A stretch of 64,000 nt of DNA from Pararhizobium arenae (GCF_001931685.1 NZ_MOOY01000003.1:474419-538418); one strand, 5' to 3'; shown: positions 9,036 through 18,025, numbered from the stretch's first letter. Notes: generated by a model not told the origin, from the letters alone. Translations and numbers: made by a program.

Positions 9036-9860
9036 CTACTCTGCAGGGGGCGCCGCTTCTTCGGGCTTTGCCGCATAAAAGGTCTGCTTCACCCGCTCCA
9101 GCATGTCCCGTGTCGTCGCCCACCATGCACCGGTCGCAACCCAGTAGCGAAGCGTGAGGCTCGTGGTGTCCGTGCCAAGCTCTGCGATAAAGGCCGACGG
9201 AGCCGGGGTCTGCTCGATCCGGCTGTCTCCAGAGGCGATCTCGACCAGCTTTGCCTTGGCAGCCTCGATATGGGCTTCATTCGGCAGCGTCACGGAAAGC
9301 TCATGCCGGCGCAGCCGCTCGCGGCTGTAGTTGGTCACCGGTACGTTCCAGAGAATGGAATTCGGCGCCAGCCGGTAAAGCCCGTCAGCCGTGCGTAATT
9401 CGGTGGCGAAAAGGCCGATTTCCGTCACGGTGCCGCTCACCGCCGGCGTCTCGATCGATTCACCCACACGGAAGGGGCGGAGCACCAGCAACATGATGCC
9501 GGCGGCGATGTTCTGGAGGGTGCCTTGGAGGGCAAGACCGATGGCCAGGCCGATGGCACCGACGGCGGCGATGATCGAGGCCGTCTGAACGCCGAACTGC
9601 CCGAGAACCGTGATGAAAACGAGGATCAGCACCGCATAGCGCAGGATGTTCGAAAAGAACCGCGCGAGCGTCTCGTCGATCCCTCGCACCCGTGACAGAC
9701 CGGAGTAGGCCCAATTGTGCAGCAGTCGGGCAATTATCCATCCCACAAACAGCAGTATGATCGCGCCGATGACGGAGAATGAATATTGGACCGCCAAGGC
9801 ACTCGCTTGGCTGAGTGCCGTGCGTGTGGCAATGATAACGTCGCTGGCCTGCTGTTCCAT
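9036..9860 (-). CDS. small mechanosensitive channel, MscS family
   Basis: Inner-membrane channel opened by membrane tension, protecting against osmotic downshock. The 274-residue product has three N-terminal membrane segments; the third is the pore helix, rich in Gly and Ala (AAVGAIGLAIGLALQG then TLQNIAAGIMLLVLRPF). The beta domain (VGESIETPAVSGTVTEIGLF) and the alpha/beta C-terminal domain follow. I place the start at ATG 9860 (MEQQASDV) after GGAAG; the frame is open for over 200 codons further upstream, but that part runs antisense through nadQ. It is downstream of nadQ, 74 bases apart, and may share its transcript. Confidence 0.9.
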   Translation of the reverse strand: MEQQASDVIIATRTALSQASALAVQYSFSVIGAIILLFVGWIIARLLHNWAYSGLSRVRGIDETLARFFSNILRYAVLILVFITVLGQFGVQTASIIAAVGAIGLAIGLALQGTLQNIAAGIMLLVLRPFRVGESIETPAVSGTVTEIGLFATELRTADGLYRLAPNSILWNVPVTNYSRERLRRHELSVTLPNEAHIEAAKAKLVEIASGDSRIEQTPAPSAFIAELGTDTTSLTLRYWVATGAWWATTRDMLERVKQTFYAAKPEEAAPPAE

Positions 9861-9934
9861 ACCGTCTTCCAGTCCTGAAGTTTTCGTGCTTCGGGAGATG
9901 GAGTAGCAGGGACAGGGATCAACCCCAAAAATGA

Positions 9935-10897
9935 TCAGCGGCCGCCGAGCTTCAGTCCGGGCGCGGGGCGTTCGCTCAGAATCTGGCGGCGGAAGCGGAA
10001 GAGGGCAGCAGGGCGGCCCCCCGTCGCGGCAGACATCATGCCCGTCGGCTCGACAAGCTCCGCACCTTCGACAAGCCGGCGGAAATTCTGCTTGTGAAGA
10101 TGTCGGCCGGAGATCGCTTCCACCGTCGCCTGAAGGTCGGTCAGGGTAAATTCCGGCGGCATGAGCTCGAAGATGACGGGGCGGTATTTGATCTTGCCCC
10201 GCAGGCGCGCAATCGCGGTTGCGACAATCCGGCGATGGTCGTGGCGCATGGCGCGACCGACCACGGGCAGACCGCCGCTTTTGCAATGGCCGTCGGAAAT
10301 GGCTTCCGCGACCAGACCGGCCTCGTACAGCAACTCGTAGCGCTCCAGCACGCGCTCCTCGTCCCAAGGAAAATCTCCGACGCCGAAAGCAAGGCGAATA
10401 CGCGTGCGTCGTTGCGGCAGCCCAAGCCGCTCGTCGGCGCTGCCGCCCGTCTCCCATTGCGACAGCGCGGGCAGGATGACGCGGTCGATGACATCGGGGC
10501 GACCTTGCCGCCAGTCCTCCCATGGGAGGTAGCCGTACCAGTCGCGCCACGAGGCGCCGGCTTCCGCAAGCCGGGCATTGTTCTCGGCATCCGTCCGGGT
10601 CAGCGCCAGATAGCCGACCGAGACCATGTGCTTGCCGTCTTCACCGGGCAGCCGGTGCCGCCCACGATCGCCGAAGGTGTAGAGCTGTTCGATATAGCCG
10701 AGATCGAGCGCCGTCTGCTGTTCCACACGGGCGCGCAGGCTGGTCTCGAAGGTTCGATGCAAAGCCGGATCGAATGGGCCGAAGGGCAAGGCGTCGCGCT
10801 CGTCTGCGCCGTCGTTTACTGCAAGGATGAGCGGCGAGCGGTTGTTGACCGCAACGATCGCCGCATTGAGGCCGATCTCGACGGAATCAGCCGTCAT
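9935..10897 (-). CDS. nadQ: NadQ-type Nudix/winged-helix regulator of NAD synthesis
   Basis: A 320-residue protein of the COG4111 type, predicted to repress nadABC. The N-terminal part (about residues 8-190) is Nudix-like but has no intact Nudix box, so it probably senses a nucleotide instead of hydrolysing it. The C-terminal part (about 210-310) fits the NrtR-class winged helix: PPEFTLTDLQATVEAISG, the HLHKQNFRRLVEGAELV helix and GGRPAALFRFRR. Its ATG overlaps the end of the tyrosine phosphatase gene by 11 bases, so the two are co-translated. A palindrome suited to such a regulator precedes nadA at 3488. The assignment rests on family recognition; DNA binding is inferred. Confidence 0.8.
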   Translation of the reverse strand: MTADSVEIGLNAAIVAVNNRSPLILAVNDGADERDALPFGPFDPALHRTFETSLRARVEQQTALDLGYIEQLYTFGDRGRHRLPGEDGKHMVSVGYLALTRTDAENNARLAEAGASWRDWYGYLPWEDWRQGRPDVIDRVILPALSQWETGGSADERLGLPQRRTRIRLAFGVGDFPWDEERVLERYELLYEAGLVAEAISDGHCKSGGLPVVGRAMRHDHRRIVATAIARLRGKIKYRPVIFELMPPEFTLTDLQATVEAISGRHLHKQNFRRLVEGAELVEPTGMMSAATGGRPAALFRFRRQILSERPAPGLKLGGR

Positions 10898-11426
10898 CGG
10901 TCACTCCCTCCGGCACGGGCGAGAAGACGAAGGGTACGTCGCCGTCCGTATCCTTGCCGCGGCCGATCGCCTTGACGGCGGCCACCAGTTTTCCCTGCCG
11001 GGACAGAAGACGATCGCCGATTTCCACGATCCTGGTGTTCGGGGTGGCATAGGGCGAGGCTGCGCGCAGGCGCTGGACGAGCGCGCCGTCGTCCTGATCG
11101 GGCTCGACCGCAAGCGCTGCAACCAGTGCGGCGGCCGGCGAGCGCGAGACACCCATCCAGCAATGCACGAGTAGCGGCGAATTTCGATCCCACGTGCGAG
11201 CGAAGCTGATGATCTCGGAAACATGCTCATCGGCAGGTGCCACCAGCCCGCCGGTTCCGGCAAAGGCGATATCGTTCATCGAGAGCAGCACGTGGCGGCT
11301 TGCATCGATCACGCCCGGCCGATGAAACGCCTGCTCCTTTGCCACGAGGCTCACCATCTCGCGGCACTTATGCCGCACGGCCATTTCCGCAATCCTGCCC
11401 AGAGGTGAAACGACGATGAGCGCCAT
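10887..11426 (-). CDS. dual-specificity/tyrosine phosphatase-like protein
   Basis: A 179-residue cytoplasmic protein with the cysteine phosphatase P-loop HCWMGVSRS: Cys89 and Arg95 fit CX5R. Upstream residues NDIAF and the loop before the P-loop would supply the general acid, as in compact prokaryotic DSP-like enzymes. The substrate is unknown. The gene is part of a tight operon: it starts one base after the HD-domain gene ends and overlaps nadQ by 11 bases. This context suggests a role near nucleotide or NAD metabolism, which is inference. Confidence 0.75.
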   Translation of the reverse strand: MALIVVSPLGRIAEMAVRHKCREMVSLVAKEQAFHRPGVIDASRHVLLSMNDIAFAGTGGLVAPADEHVSEIISFARTWDRNSPLLVHCWMGVSRSPAAALVAALAVEPDQDDGALVQRLRAASPYATPNTRIVEIGDRLLSRQGKLVAAVKAIGRGKDTDGDVPFVFSPVPEGVTDDG

Positions 11427-11427
11427 A

Positions 11428-12033
11428 TCAGGATATCACGCCGGCTGTTGCGCGCGCGGCCTCGATCTCGGCGAAGCGTTCCGCAAACCGACGCTGTGCG
11501 TTCATCGCCGACATAGGCTCGATGGGGATCATCTCGCGGGTAATGCCGCGCGGCTGGCCGAAGAATTTCTTGGCTTCGGTGAGAGAGAAGCCGGCAAGCA
11601 GCGTTGCCTCGAAGAACGCCGCCACCTGATCGGCTTTCTTGATGCGCTCCTTGAGTTCCGTCGGGGTCATGGCGGGTAGGCCAAAGCGCAGGTGAATGGC
11701 ACTTTCAAGCCGTGCTTCCACCGTCTTGTAGCCACCGCCGACGACGGCCTTGAACGGCGAGATCATGTCGCCGATCACATATTCCGCGGCATCGTGCAGA
11801 AGCGCCATCTGACACTCGTCGGCGCTGCAGATGTTCTGACGACGGAAGATTTCTTCGACGACAAGACTATGCTGGGCGACCGAGAAGGCATGCTCGCCCT
11901 CCGTCTGACCGTTCCACCGAGCGACGCGGGCAAGCCCGTGGGCGATATCGGCAAGCTCGATATCGAGCGGCGAGGGATCGAGCAGATCGAGACGCCGCCC
12001 GGAAAGCATGCGCTGCCAGGCACGCGCAGACAT
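11428..12033 (-). CDS. HD-domain phosphohydrolase, YfbR-like
   Basis: A 201-residue HD-superfamily protein related to YfbR 5'-nucleotidases, which remove phosphate from deoxynucleoside monophosphates. Metal ligands visible: His55 (AQHSLVVEE), His80-Asp81 (ALLHDAAEYVIGDM) and a distal Asp in KKADQVAAFFEA. The length matches the family. Its ATG shares one base with the ygfZ stop (TGATG), and its stop is one base from the phosphatase start, so all three are probably translationally coupled. Confidence 0.8.
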   Translation of the reverse strand: MSARAWQRMLSGRRLDLLDPSPLDIELADIAHGLARVARWNGQTEGEHAFSVAQHSLVVEEIFRRQNICSADECQMALLHDAAEYVIGDMISPFKAVVGGGYKTVEARLESAIHLRFGLPAMTPTELKERIKKADQVAAFFEATLLAGFSLTEAKKFFGQPRGITREMIPIEPMSAMNAQRRFAERFAEIEAARATAGVIS

Positions 12034-12872
12034 CAGGCGCTCACCTCGTCGGCTGCGCTGGGGAAGGAAAGTCCGGTCCAGGAAGGCAGCGTCAGGGTAA
12101 CTGGAATTGAGCCGCAGTTGATCGGCTTGCCCTCGGCAATCGCTTCGCCAGCCTTGTCGATCCGCACGATCGCAAGGCCGCTTCTGCCGGAAACGCTGCC
12201 GAGTGTGCCGATCGGCCGATCATTGACGGTGATCGGCGTGCCGCTCTCGGGAAGCGGCGCCTCACCCGCGACCAGGACGACGCGCCGACGCGCCGTGCCG
12301 CGATGCTGCATGCGGGAGACGACTTCCTGGCCCACATAGCAGCCCTTCTTGAAGGAAAGCCCGCCATTGAGATCGAACAAGACATCATGCGGAAAGGCAT
12401 CCTGAAGCGGGTAGTCGGCGCCGGCAACGGCGATGCCGGACGCGATGCGGAGTGCATCGTACCAGCCCTTGTCGCCGGTTTCCGTCGATGCTGCGCCGTA
12501 ATGCCGGTAAAGCGGCGTGCCCGCCTTGGCAAAGCGGACATCGCTATATCCCTCCTGCGCAGCGTCGGAAATCCACACCGAAGCCGGCATGTGCAGATCG
12601 AGTTTCACGTCGGCCCGTAGTTTGTACATGGTGAGCCGCTTCAAAAGCGCTTCCGCCTGATAGATGCCGGTTTCCAGCCGAAGACCGTCTCCGTCGCGGC
12701 TGACGATGAAATCGAAGAGGATCTTGCCCTGCGGCGTCAGAAGGGCACCCGGGCGGGCTTCGTCCGACGCCAGTTGGTCAAGGTCGGTGGTGATCAGGTT
12801 TTGCAGCAGGTCCTCGGCATCCTTGCCCGAAACGAAGACGAGGGCGCGGTCGGGAAGGGCGGTGGGCTGCAT
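12033..12872 (-). CDS. ygfZ: YgfZ/GcvT-like folate-binding protein
   Basis: Tetrahydrofolate-dependent protein acting in assembly or repair of iron-sulfur enzymes. The 279-residue product has the GcvT fold and the family motif KGCYVGQE with the essential Cys178, followed by VVSRMQHRGTARRR. First gene of the tight operon ygfZ - HD - phosphatase - nadQ. NadA in this window is an Fe-S enzyme, so co-occurrence with nadQ makes sense, though this link is only suggestive. Confidence 0.88.
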   Translation of the reverse strand: MQPTALPDRALVFVSGKDAEDLLQNLITTDLDQLASDEARPGALLTPQGKILFDFIVSRDGDGLRLETGIYQAEALLKRLTMYKLRADVKLDLHMPASVWISDAAQEGYSDVRFAKAGTPLYRHYGAASTETGDKGWYDALRIASGIAVAGADYPLQDAFPHDVLFDLNGGLSFKKGCYVGQEVVSRMQHRGTARRRVVLVAGEAPLPESGTPITVNDRPIGTLGSVSGRSGLAIVRIDKAGEAIAEGKPINCGSIPVTLTLPSWTGLSFPSAADEVSA

Positions 12873-12963
12873 GTTGTCTATCCTTTTGACGGGAAGAAAC
12901 AGGTAAGACGCCGCGCGTCGCTCGGCAAGTCTCTTTCAGACGGGTCGTTCGGTTCTGCCCGGC

Positions 12964-13710
12964 TCAATCGCCGCCCTGAAGGAATTTCCACTGGCCATCG
13001 GGCGTGATGCCGATGCGGTAGAAATTGTAGCTGCCGAATTCTTCCATGCCGGCATAATCGCCTGCTGTAACGAGACGCAGCAGGTCCACCTTTTCCGGCG
13101 GGGTCAGCGATGCGAGAGGCTTTTCGGCAAAATAGGGCCAGATATAGAGTTCGTCGGGTGTGTCCTTGTCGACATTGACGAAACCTGTGGAGAGCAGGTC
13201 GAGCATGATCGCCAGAATCTCAAGTCCCTCACCATCGCCGGAGAGCGCCTTGATGGTCTCGATCGGGTCCTCCTGACCGTCGCCGACCTGGGTCTGCGTC
13301 GGCCCCTTGCCAAGCAGCGGACGTAGCCGCTCAATATCGCCGGAGGCGGCCGCCTCTACGATCAACTCGCGCATGCGCGCGACCGGTGCGGGGATTTTCG
13401 AAATGTCCGACAGAACCTCGACAGGGGCGGCGGGAGCCGCGTCTTCGATCGAATCGTCTTTGGTTTCGACGCCGGGCTTTTGCACAAGCGGGTCCGGCAT
13501 CGGGATACGCATCGGCTGGCCGGTGTCTTCGGCCGGCTCATCCTCGGCGGGCTGCTCCTCGTCCGGGGGCAGGTCGCCCGGGACGCGCTTCAATTCGCTA
13601 AGGGCATAGGCGGGGCGGCTATCGACGAACGGCGCAAGGCTGGCCGTCGCCAGCAAAAGGGCACAGAGACCTGCCGCAAAAGGCCGGTTTACCGGTATCA
13701 GCCCCGTCAT
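12964..13710 (-). CDS. conserved hypothetical exported protein
   Basis: A 248-residue protein I cannot assign to a function. The N-terminus has a hydrophobic stretch (GLCALLLATASLAPFV) fitting a signal peptide or anchor. An acidic, Pro-rich linker follows (residues about 48-65, PPDEEQPAEDEPAED). The C-terminal domain (about 105-248) has the features of a soluble alpha/beta module ending in YNFYRIGITPDGQWKFL. It lies 12 bases downstream of another hypothetical gene and is probably co-transcribed with it. Periplasmic location is inferred. Confidence 0.6.
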   Translation of the reverse strand: MTGLIPVNRPFAAGLCALLLATASLAPFVDSRPAYALSELKRVPGDLPPDEEQPAEDEPAEDTGQPMRIPMPDPLVQKPGVETKDDSIEDAAPAAPVEVLSDISKIPAPVARMRELIVEAAASGDIERLRPLLGKGPTQTQVGDGQEDPIETIKALSGDGEGLEILAIMLDLLSTGFVNVDKDTPDELYIWPYFAEKPLASLTPPEKVDLLRLVTAGDYAGMEEFGSYNFYRIGITPDGQWKFLQGGD

Positions 13711-13722
13711 GTCTGCCTCGCC

Positions 13723-13992
13723 CTATTGCAGGGTCCGTCCTGGAGAAAATTCGCCAGCGAGCATACGCTCGCGAAGGGAGGTAAGCATTGCTTCAGCGCC
13801 ATCTTCGCCATGAAGGCGAATGGTCTCGCGCATGGCAAGCGCGATCGCCGCGTCGGCAATGATTTCAGGCTCGATGCCATCGGCCATGCCGTCGGCCCAA
13901 GCCTCATTCTGGTGTTCGAGCGCTGCCTGCATTTTCTCGTGAACGATCATGTCGTCGATGTCGTTGAGACTTGGTTCCATCATACGTTCCAT
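13723..13992 (-). CDS. conserved small hypothetical protein
   Basis: An 89-residue acidic, mostly helical protein rich in Met, Glu and Ala (MERMMEPSLNDIDDMIVHEK at the start). No motif or membrane segment was recognised. Two ATG codons, at 13992 and 13983, could serve as start. It is 12 bases upstream of the exported hypothetical gene, so they form a likely two-gene unit. It uses the same codon style as its neighbours, which supports a real gene. Confidence 0.6.
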   Translation of the reverse strand: MERMMEPSLNDIDDMIVHEKMQAALEHQNEAWADGMADGIEPEIIADAAIALAMRETIRLHGEDGAEAMLTSLRERMLAGEFSPGRTLQ

Positions 13993-14119
13993 GCAGATTC
14001 TACGCTCTTAACCGAATTCCGATACTAACCCCGGAACCACTTCTTACCACTCTCTTAACGAGATTAGCAGCCTTTTCCCAAAACGACACGGGGTCGTGAA
14101 GAAAGAGGTTAATTAATCC

Positions 14120-14629
14120 TTAATTTCCGAAGCGGGCGACAATTTCTGACGCAAGTGTTGCTCCTTCGGCACGGTATCGCTGGTCTGCCATCACTGCCGC
14201 CGGGGTGCAAGAGGTATAAACGGATGCAAAACTCCTGTAACCGCGATTGAAGGAAGCGGTCAGGCGCGCTTTTCGGACAGCTTCGCCCGCCGCTTCCTTG
14301 TTCAGAAGGTCTTGCATCGCCTGCCGCCAGTCATCCGGATCGCCCGCCTTGCAGAGCACGCGCAGGTAATGCACCGAGCCAAGAATCTCCGAAAGTCTGA
14401 GCAGACGCGCATCGTAAGGGGCCGGTTTTTCCGCCGGTTCCACAGATGTCGCGGCGGGGGTCTCGGGGGATGTCGTGGAGGGGGTCTCAGACGTCTGCGC
14501 CATCGCCGGTAAGGCGACGGCAAGAGCAAGGGCACCAAAAACCAGGGCGCGAAAACCTGCGGCGCATCGTTCGATTCGGTTGAGGCGAGCCGAATCAATT
14601 ACGCTCCTGTGGGTGCTAAAATCCTTCAT
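14120..14629 (-). CDS. TIGR02301 family exported protein
   Basis: Matches the alphaproteobacterial family TIGR02301 of unknown function. With ATG 14629 it has 169 residues: a signal peptide-like stretch (ALVFGALALAVALPAMAQ), a Thr/Pro linker, then the family core beginning YDARLLRLSEILGSVHYLR, followed by WRQAMQDLL, FNRGYRSFASVY and a C-terminal Arg-Phe end. The start is set by an ATGA overlap with the Nudix gene stop (14626-14629); the frame runs 11 codons further upstream into that gene. Periplasmic location is inferred. Confidence 0.75.
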   Translation of the reverse strand: MKDFSTHRSVIDSARLNRIERCAAGFRALVFGALALAVALPAMAQTSETPSTTSPETPAATSVEPAEKPAPYDARLLRLSEILGSVHYLRVLCKAGDPDDWRQAMQDLLNKEAAGEAVRKARLTASFNRGYRSFASVYTSCTPAAVMADQRYRAEGATLASEIVARFGN

Positions 14630-15033
14630 CGTCCGCTTTCCCGTTCCAGCCGGTCGATGCAATCGCGCACGCTGTCGGGTGCCGGAAGAGCTTCGATCTC
14701 GCTTGCGGTGAACCAGCCGAGAGAAAGCGCATCATCGGCGGCCACCGCGATGCTATCGGAATCGGCATCGACCTTGAACACGGAAAGGAAGAAATGGCGC
14801 TCGTCATCGGACGCGCGGGGCGGCAGGTCGTAGGTCGCGAAAAGCCGTGCGTTGCGCGCGACGATGCCGGTTTCTTCCTCAAATTCCCTCAACGCGGTTT
14901 GCGCCGGCGTTTCACCCGGTTCGGCGCGGCCGCCGGGAAAGGCGTACATATCGGCTGACGGCGGGTTGGCGCGTCTGACGAGCAGGTAGCGGCCGTCGCG
15001 TTCGAGAATGGCAGAAGAGGCAAGCTGGGGCAT
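14626..15033 (-). CDS. NUDIX hydrolase
   Basis: A 135-residue MutT-like hydrolase with a complete Nudix box (GRAEPGE...REFEEETGI, starting about residue 34), so probably active on a nucleoside diphosphate derivative. The start is ATG 15033 (MPQLASSAILERDG), which opens directly with the first Nudix strand; the longer frame upstream has no ribosome site. Overlaps the TIGR02301 gene by four bases (ATGA) and is divergent from yedK across 79 bases. Substrate unknown. Confidence 0.85.
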   Translation of the reverse strand: MPQLASSAILERDGRYLLVRRANPPSADMYAFPGGRAEPGETPAQTALREFEEETGIVARNARLFATYDLPPRASDDERHFFLSVFKVDADSDSIAVAADDALSLGWFTASEIEALPAPDSVRDCIDRLERESGR

Positions 15034-15112
15034 GGACGAACTCAAAATACCGCACTGAAAAGAATCGCAGGCCTTTGTTGACCCAGCATAGGCGAAGTGC
15101 CATCTGAAAACC

Positions 15113-15877
15113 ATGTGTGGACGATTTTCACTGACGGCGACGGCAAAAGATCTCGCCGAGTTTATGGCGCTGATGGAAGCCGAGGACTTCCCGGCGCGCT
15201 ACAATATCGCGCCGACGCAGCCGATCCTCGTCGTGATGACCGGCGATCGCCAAACGCCGGGCAGCAACCTGCCGGATCGCAAAGCCATATTGGTGCGCTG
15301 GGGGCTGACACCGTCCTGGGTCAAGGACCCACGCGATTTTCCGCTGCTGATCAACGCCCGCTCGGAAACAGCCGCCTCCAAGGCATCCTTCAAGACGGCC
15401 ATGCGCCATCGCCGCGTTCTTATCCCCGCATCCGGCTTTTATGAGTGGCATCGCCCGGCGAAGGAAACGGGCGAGCCGTCGCAGGCGTACTGGATACGGC
15501 CGAGAAACGGTGGCATCGTCGCCTTCGCGGGGTTGATGGAAACCTGGTCTTCGGCTGACGGTTCCGAGGTCGATACGGGCGCAATCCTGACCGTTGCGGC
15601 CAATGCCGCGATTTCGCCGATCCATGATCGCATGCCTGTTGTCATCAAGCCGGAGGATTTTTCACGCTGGCTCGATTGCAAGACGCAGGAGCCACGGCAC
15701 GTCGCCGATCTCCTCACACCTGTCGAAGACGATTATTTCGAAGCGATCGCGGTCTCCGACAAGGTCAACAAGGTCGCCAACATGGGGCCGGACCTGCAAG
15801 ATCCCGTCGAGCCGAAGCAAAGGCTCCAGCCCGCCAAGCCTCAACCGAAGACCAGCGATCAGCTTTCGCTCTTTTAA
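15113..15877 (+). CDS. yedK: SRAP domain protein (YedK/HMCES-like)
   Basis: Protects abasic sites in single-stranded DNA by forming a covalent link through the N-terminal cysteine. The 254-residue product starts MCGRFSLT, giving Cys2 after removal of Met. Other catalytic elements are present: RYNIAPTQ, the LINARSET motif, SGFYEWHR with the catalytic Glu, and SPIHDRMPVV with the His. The C-terminus has a lysine/proline-rich tail ending DQLSLF, which resembles a beta-clamp binding peptide; that is my inference. Divergent from the Nudix gene. Confidence 0.93.
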   Translation: MCGRFSLTATAKDLAEFMALMEAEDFPARYNIAPTQPILVVMTGDRQTPGSNLPDRKAILVRWGLTPSWVKDPRDFPLLINARSETAASKASFKTAMRHRRVLIPASGFYEWHRPAKETGEPSQAYWIRPRNGGIVAFAGLMETWSSADGSEVDTGAILTVAANAAISPIHDRMPVVIKPEDFSRWLDCKTQEPRHVADLLTPVEDDYFEAIAVSDKVNKVANMGPDLQDPVEPKQRLQPAKPQPKTSDQLSLF

Positions 15878-15890
15878 GCCTGTCGACCGC

Positions 15891-16034
15891 TCAGGCGGTC
15901 TGTGGCTTCTTTTTGGGCTTTGGCTTCAGCTGCAGCGCCGCAGCGAGTACGGCCTTAAGGCCGAGGGGACGGTACTGTTCGATGAGATTGGCGGTCGGGC
16001 GTTTTTCGGCCTTGTCGCTCTTCTGCACGGTCAT
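15891..16034 (-). CDS. small basic protein, 47 residues
   Basis: Short frame with a strong ribosome site (AAGGAGAG, 8 bases before ATG 16034). The product begins MTVQKSDKAEKRPTANLIEQ, has a short helical hydrophobic stretch (LKAVLAAALQL) and ends in a basic, Pro-rich tail (KPKPKKKP). No known domain. The stop codon lies in the loop of a small hairpin (GACCGC-TCAG-GCGGTC, 15885-15900), which also could end the convergent yedK transcript. An upstream ATG at 16130 is less likely. Function unknown. Confidence 0.6.
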   Translation of the reverse strand: MTVQKSDKAEKRPTANLIEQYRPLGLKAVLAAALQLKPKPKKKPQTA

Positions 16035-16466
16035 TTCAAACTCTCCTTGAGGTGTGTCCCTAGCCGTCTTTGGTTCGCTCCACTTTTGCAGCGGATGCGT
16101 AATCTTATTGTTACGGAAGAAACAGGCCATATTGTGCGTGTCCCCGCAAGCCCGAATCCTCAGTCACTTGGCGTCTCTGACGGCCCAAACGTGACAAAAG
16201 AATGACGGAGCGATTGCAATCCAAACATATGATGCTGGCGCTGGACTGACCTCTTGACCGCTCTCTGGCCCGCCCCCTTGACCGAATGCCTTTCAGGCGC
16301 GATAAAGCTCGCCATGAAAACGGTTATCTGCATCACCTGCGGGATTATTATTCGCTAGCGCTTCAGCTGGCCCGTCCGTTTTCGTCTCCTGAAATCCAAG
16401 ATGACAACGCGAAGGTCCAGCGGTGGGCTGTCGTGTACCCGTCAGCATGCAATTGGGAGACTTGGA
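16035..16466. other. 432-base intergenic region before cysS
   Basis: No convincing gene. It carries the upstream region of the small minus-strand gene, two copies of the word CTTGACCG-like sequence (16251-16260 and 16276-16284) and a candidate cysS promoter. Frames that cross it are short and lack ribosome sites. Confidence 0.5.
16278..16306 (+). promoter_or_regulatory. candidate cysS promoter
   Basis: TTGACC (16278-16283) and GATAAA (16301-16306) are spaced by 17 bases, matching a housekeeping sigma factor layout, about 160 bases upstream of the cysS ATG. Confidence 0.4.
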
Positions 16467-17921
16467 ATGGCCGAAAAGCCGACGCTGAAACTGTACAACA
16501 CGCTCACGCGCGAAAAGGCGGATTTCACGCCAATCGACGCCAAAAATGTGCGTATGTATGTCTGCGGCCCGACCGTTTATGATTTCGCCCACATCGGCAA
16601 CGCCCGCCCGGTCATCGTCTTCGACGTGCTGAACCGGCTGCTGCGTCATGTCTATGGCGCTGAGAATGTCACCTATGTCCGCAACATCACCGACGTTGAC
16701 GACAAGATCAACGCGCGGGCGCTGCGTGACTACCCCGGTCTTCCGCTGAACGATGCCATCCGCCGCGTGACGGAAAAGACCGAGACGCAGTTCATCGAGG
16801 ACGCCAAGGCGCTCGGCTGCCTCGATCCGGATGTCCAGCCGCGGGCGACCGAAAACATCGTGCAGATGGTCGAGATCATCCAGACGCTCATCGACAAGGG
16901 CCATGCCTATGTCGCGACGGGCTCGGAAGGCAAGGAAGTGCTGTTTTCGACCGGCTCCATGGCGGACTACGGCGCACTCTCAAAGCGCAAGCTGGAAGAC
17001 CAGCAGGCCGGTGCCCGCGTGGCCGTCGAGGAACACAAGCACAATCCAGCCGATTTCGTGCTCTGGAAGCAGTCGGCCGAGAACGAGCCGGGCTGGGATG
17101 CGAGCTTTACAGTCGAAGGTGTCAGCCAGTCGATCTTCGGTCGTCCGGGCTGGCATATCGAATGCTCGGCCATGAGCGGGCGGTATCTCGGCGACGTCTT
17201 CGATATCCATGGCGGTGGGCTCGATCTTATCTTCCCGCACCATGAAAACGAGATCGCTCAGTCGCGTTGCGCCCACGGCACGCCGGTCATGGCCAATGTC
17301 TGGATGCACAACGGCTTCCTGCAGGTCGAAGGCCGCAAGATGTCGAAGTCCGAAGGCAACTTCGTTACCATCGCGGAGCTGTTGCACAGCGACGTCTTCG
17401 GTGGCCGTAAATGGCCGGGCGAGGTGCTGCGCCTTGCCATGCTGATGACCCATTATCGCGAGCCGATCGATTTTTCGATCAAGCGGCTTGAGGAGGCGGA
17501 GCGTATCCTCAAGCGCTGGAATCTCGTTGCGGAGCAGCACGCTCCGGCGAACGACGCGGCGCTGGACGGCGAGGTTCTCGATGCTCTCGCCGACGACCTC
17601 GATATGTCGAAGGTTGTGGCGAGACTGCACGCTCTGGCAAAGGAGACGGAAGGCTCTGCCGAAAGGCTGGCGGCAAGCCTGAAGTTCCTGGGCCTCTGGT
17701 TCCCATCGGCCGCATGGCGCAAGGATGAGCCGGTTCTTCAGGATGATCTCAAGGCGGCAATCGATGCGCTGGTGGAGATGCGTCTTGAAATGCTGAAGGC
17801 CAAGAATTTTGCCGAGGCCGACAAGATTCGCGACCAGCTCGTTGCTCAGGGCATCCAGCTTAAGGACGGCAAGGACCCGGCGACAGGAGAGCGCGTTACG
17901 ACGTGGGAAGTGAAACGGTGA
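16467..17921 (+). CDS. cysS: cysteinyl-tRNA synthetase
   Basis: Class I aminoacyl-tRNA synthetase charging tRNA-Cys. The 484-residue product starts at ATG 16467 after GGGAGA. The N-terminal zinc site begins at Cys33 in [10 protein letters not shown], followed by the HIGN form of the HIGH motif. The second zinc ligands lie in WHIECSAM and the [15 protein letters not shown] segment, and the KMSKS loop is at residues 291-295. The C-terminal anticodon-binding part ends normally. Monocistronic or followed weakly by the VOC gene 104 bases on. Confidence 0.96.
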   Translation: MAEKPTLKLYNTLTREKADFTPIDAKNVRMYVCGPTVYDFAHIGNARPVIVFDVLNRLLRHVYGAENVTYVRNITDVDDKINARALRDYPGLPLNDAIRRVTEKTETQFIEDAKALGCLDPDVQPRATENIVQMVEIIQTLIDKGHAYVATGSEGKEVLFSTGSMADYGALSKRKLEDQQAGARVAVEEHKHNPADFVLWKQSAENEPGWDASFTVEGVSQSIFGRPGWHIECSAMSGRYLGDVFDIHGGGLDLIFPHHENEIAQSRCAHGTPVMANVWMHNGFLQVEGRKMSKSEGNFVTIAELLHSDVFGGRKWPGEVLRLAMLMTHYREPIDFSIKRLEEAERILKRWNLVAEQHAPANDAALDGEVLDALADDLDMSKVVARLHALAKETEGSAERLAASLKFLGLWFPSAAWRKDEPVLQDDLKAAIDALVEMRLEMLKAKNFAEADKIRDQLVAQGIQLKDGKDPATGERVTTWEVKR

Positions 17922-18025
17922 GCGGGTTGTCCGCGAGCTGTTGCCGACTTGGCCGATGAAACTGACTGGCCGATGATGTGTCGGCCAGGAAGGCATTCCG
18001 GGAAACGTTGCAGGGAGGAGTTGAA

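Noticed and set aside
9036-10550. A 504-residue version of the MscS protein
   Set aside because: The extra 230 N-terminal codons lie antisense within nadQ-coding DNA and are low-complexity; ATG 9860 starts the family-like part.
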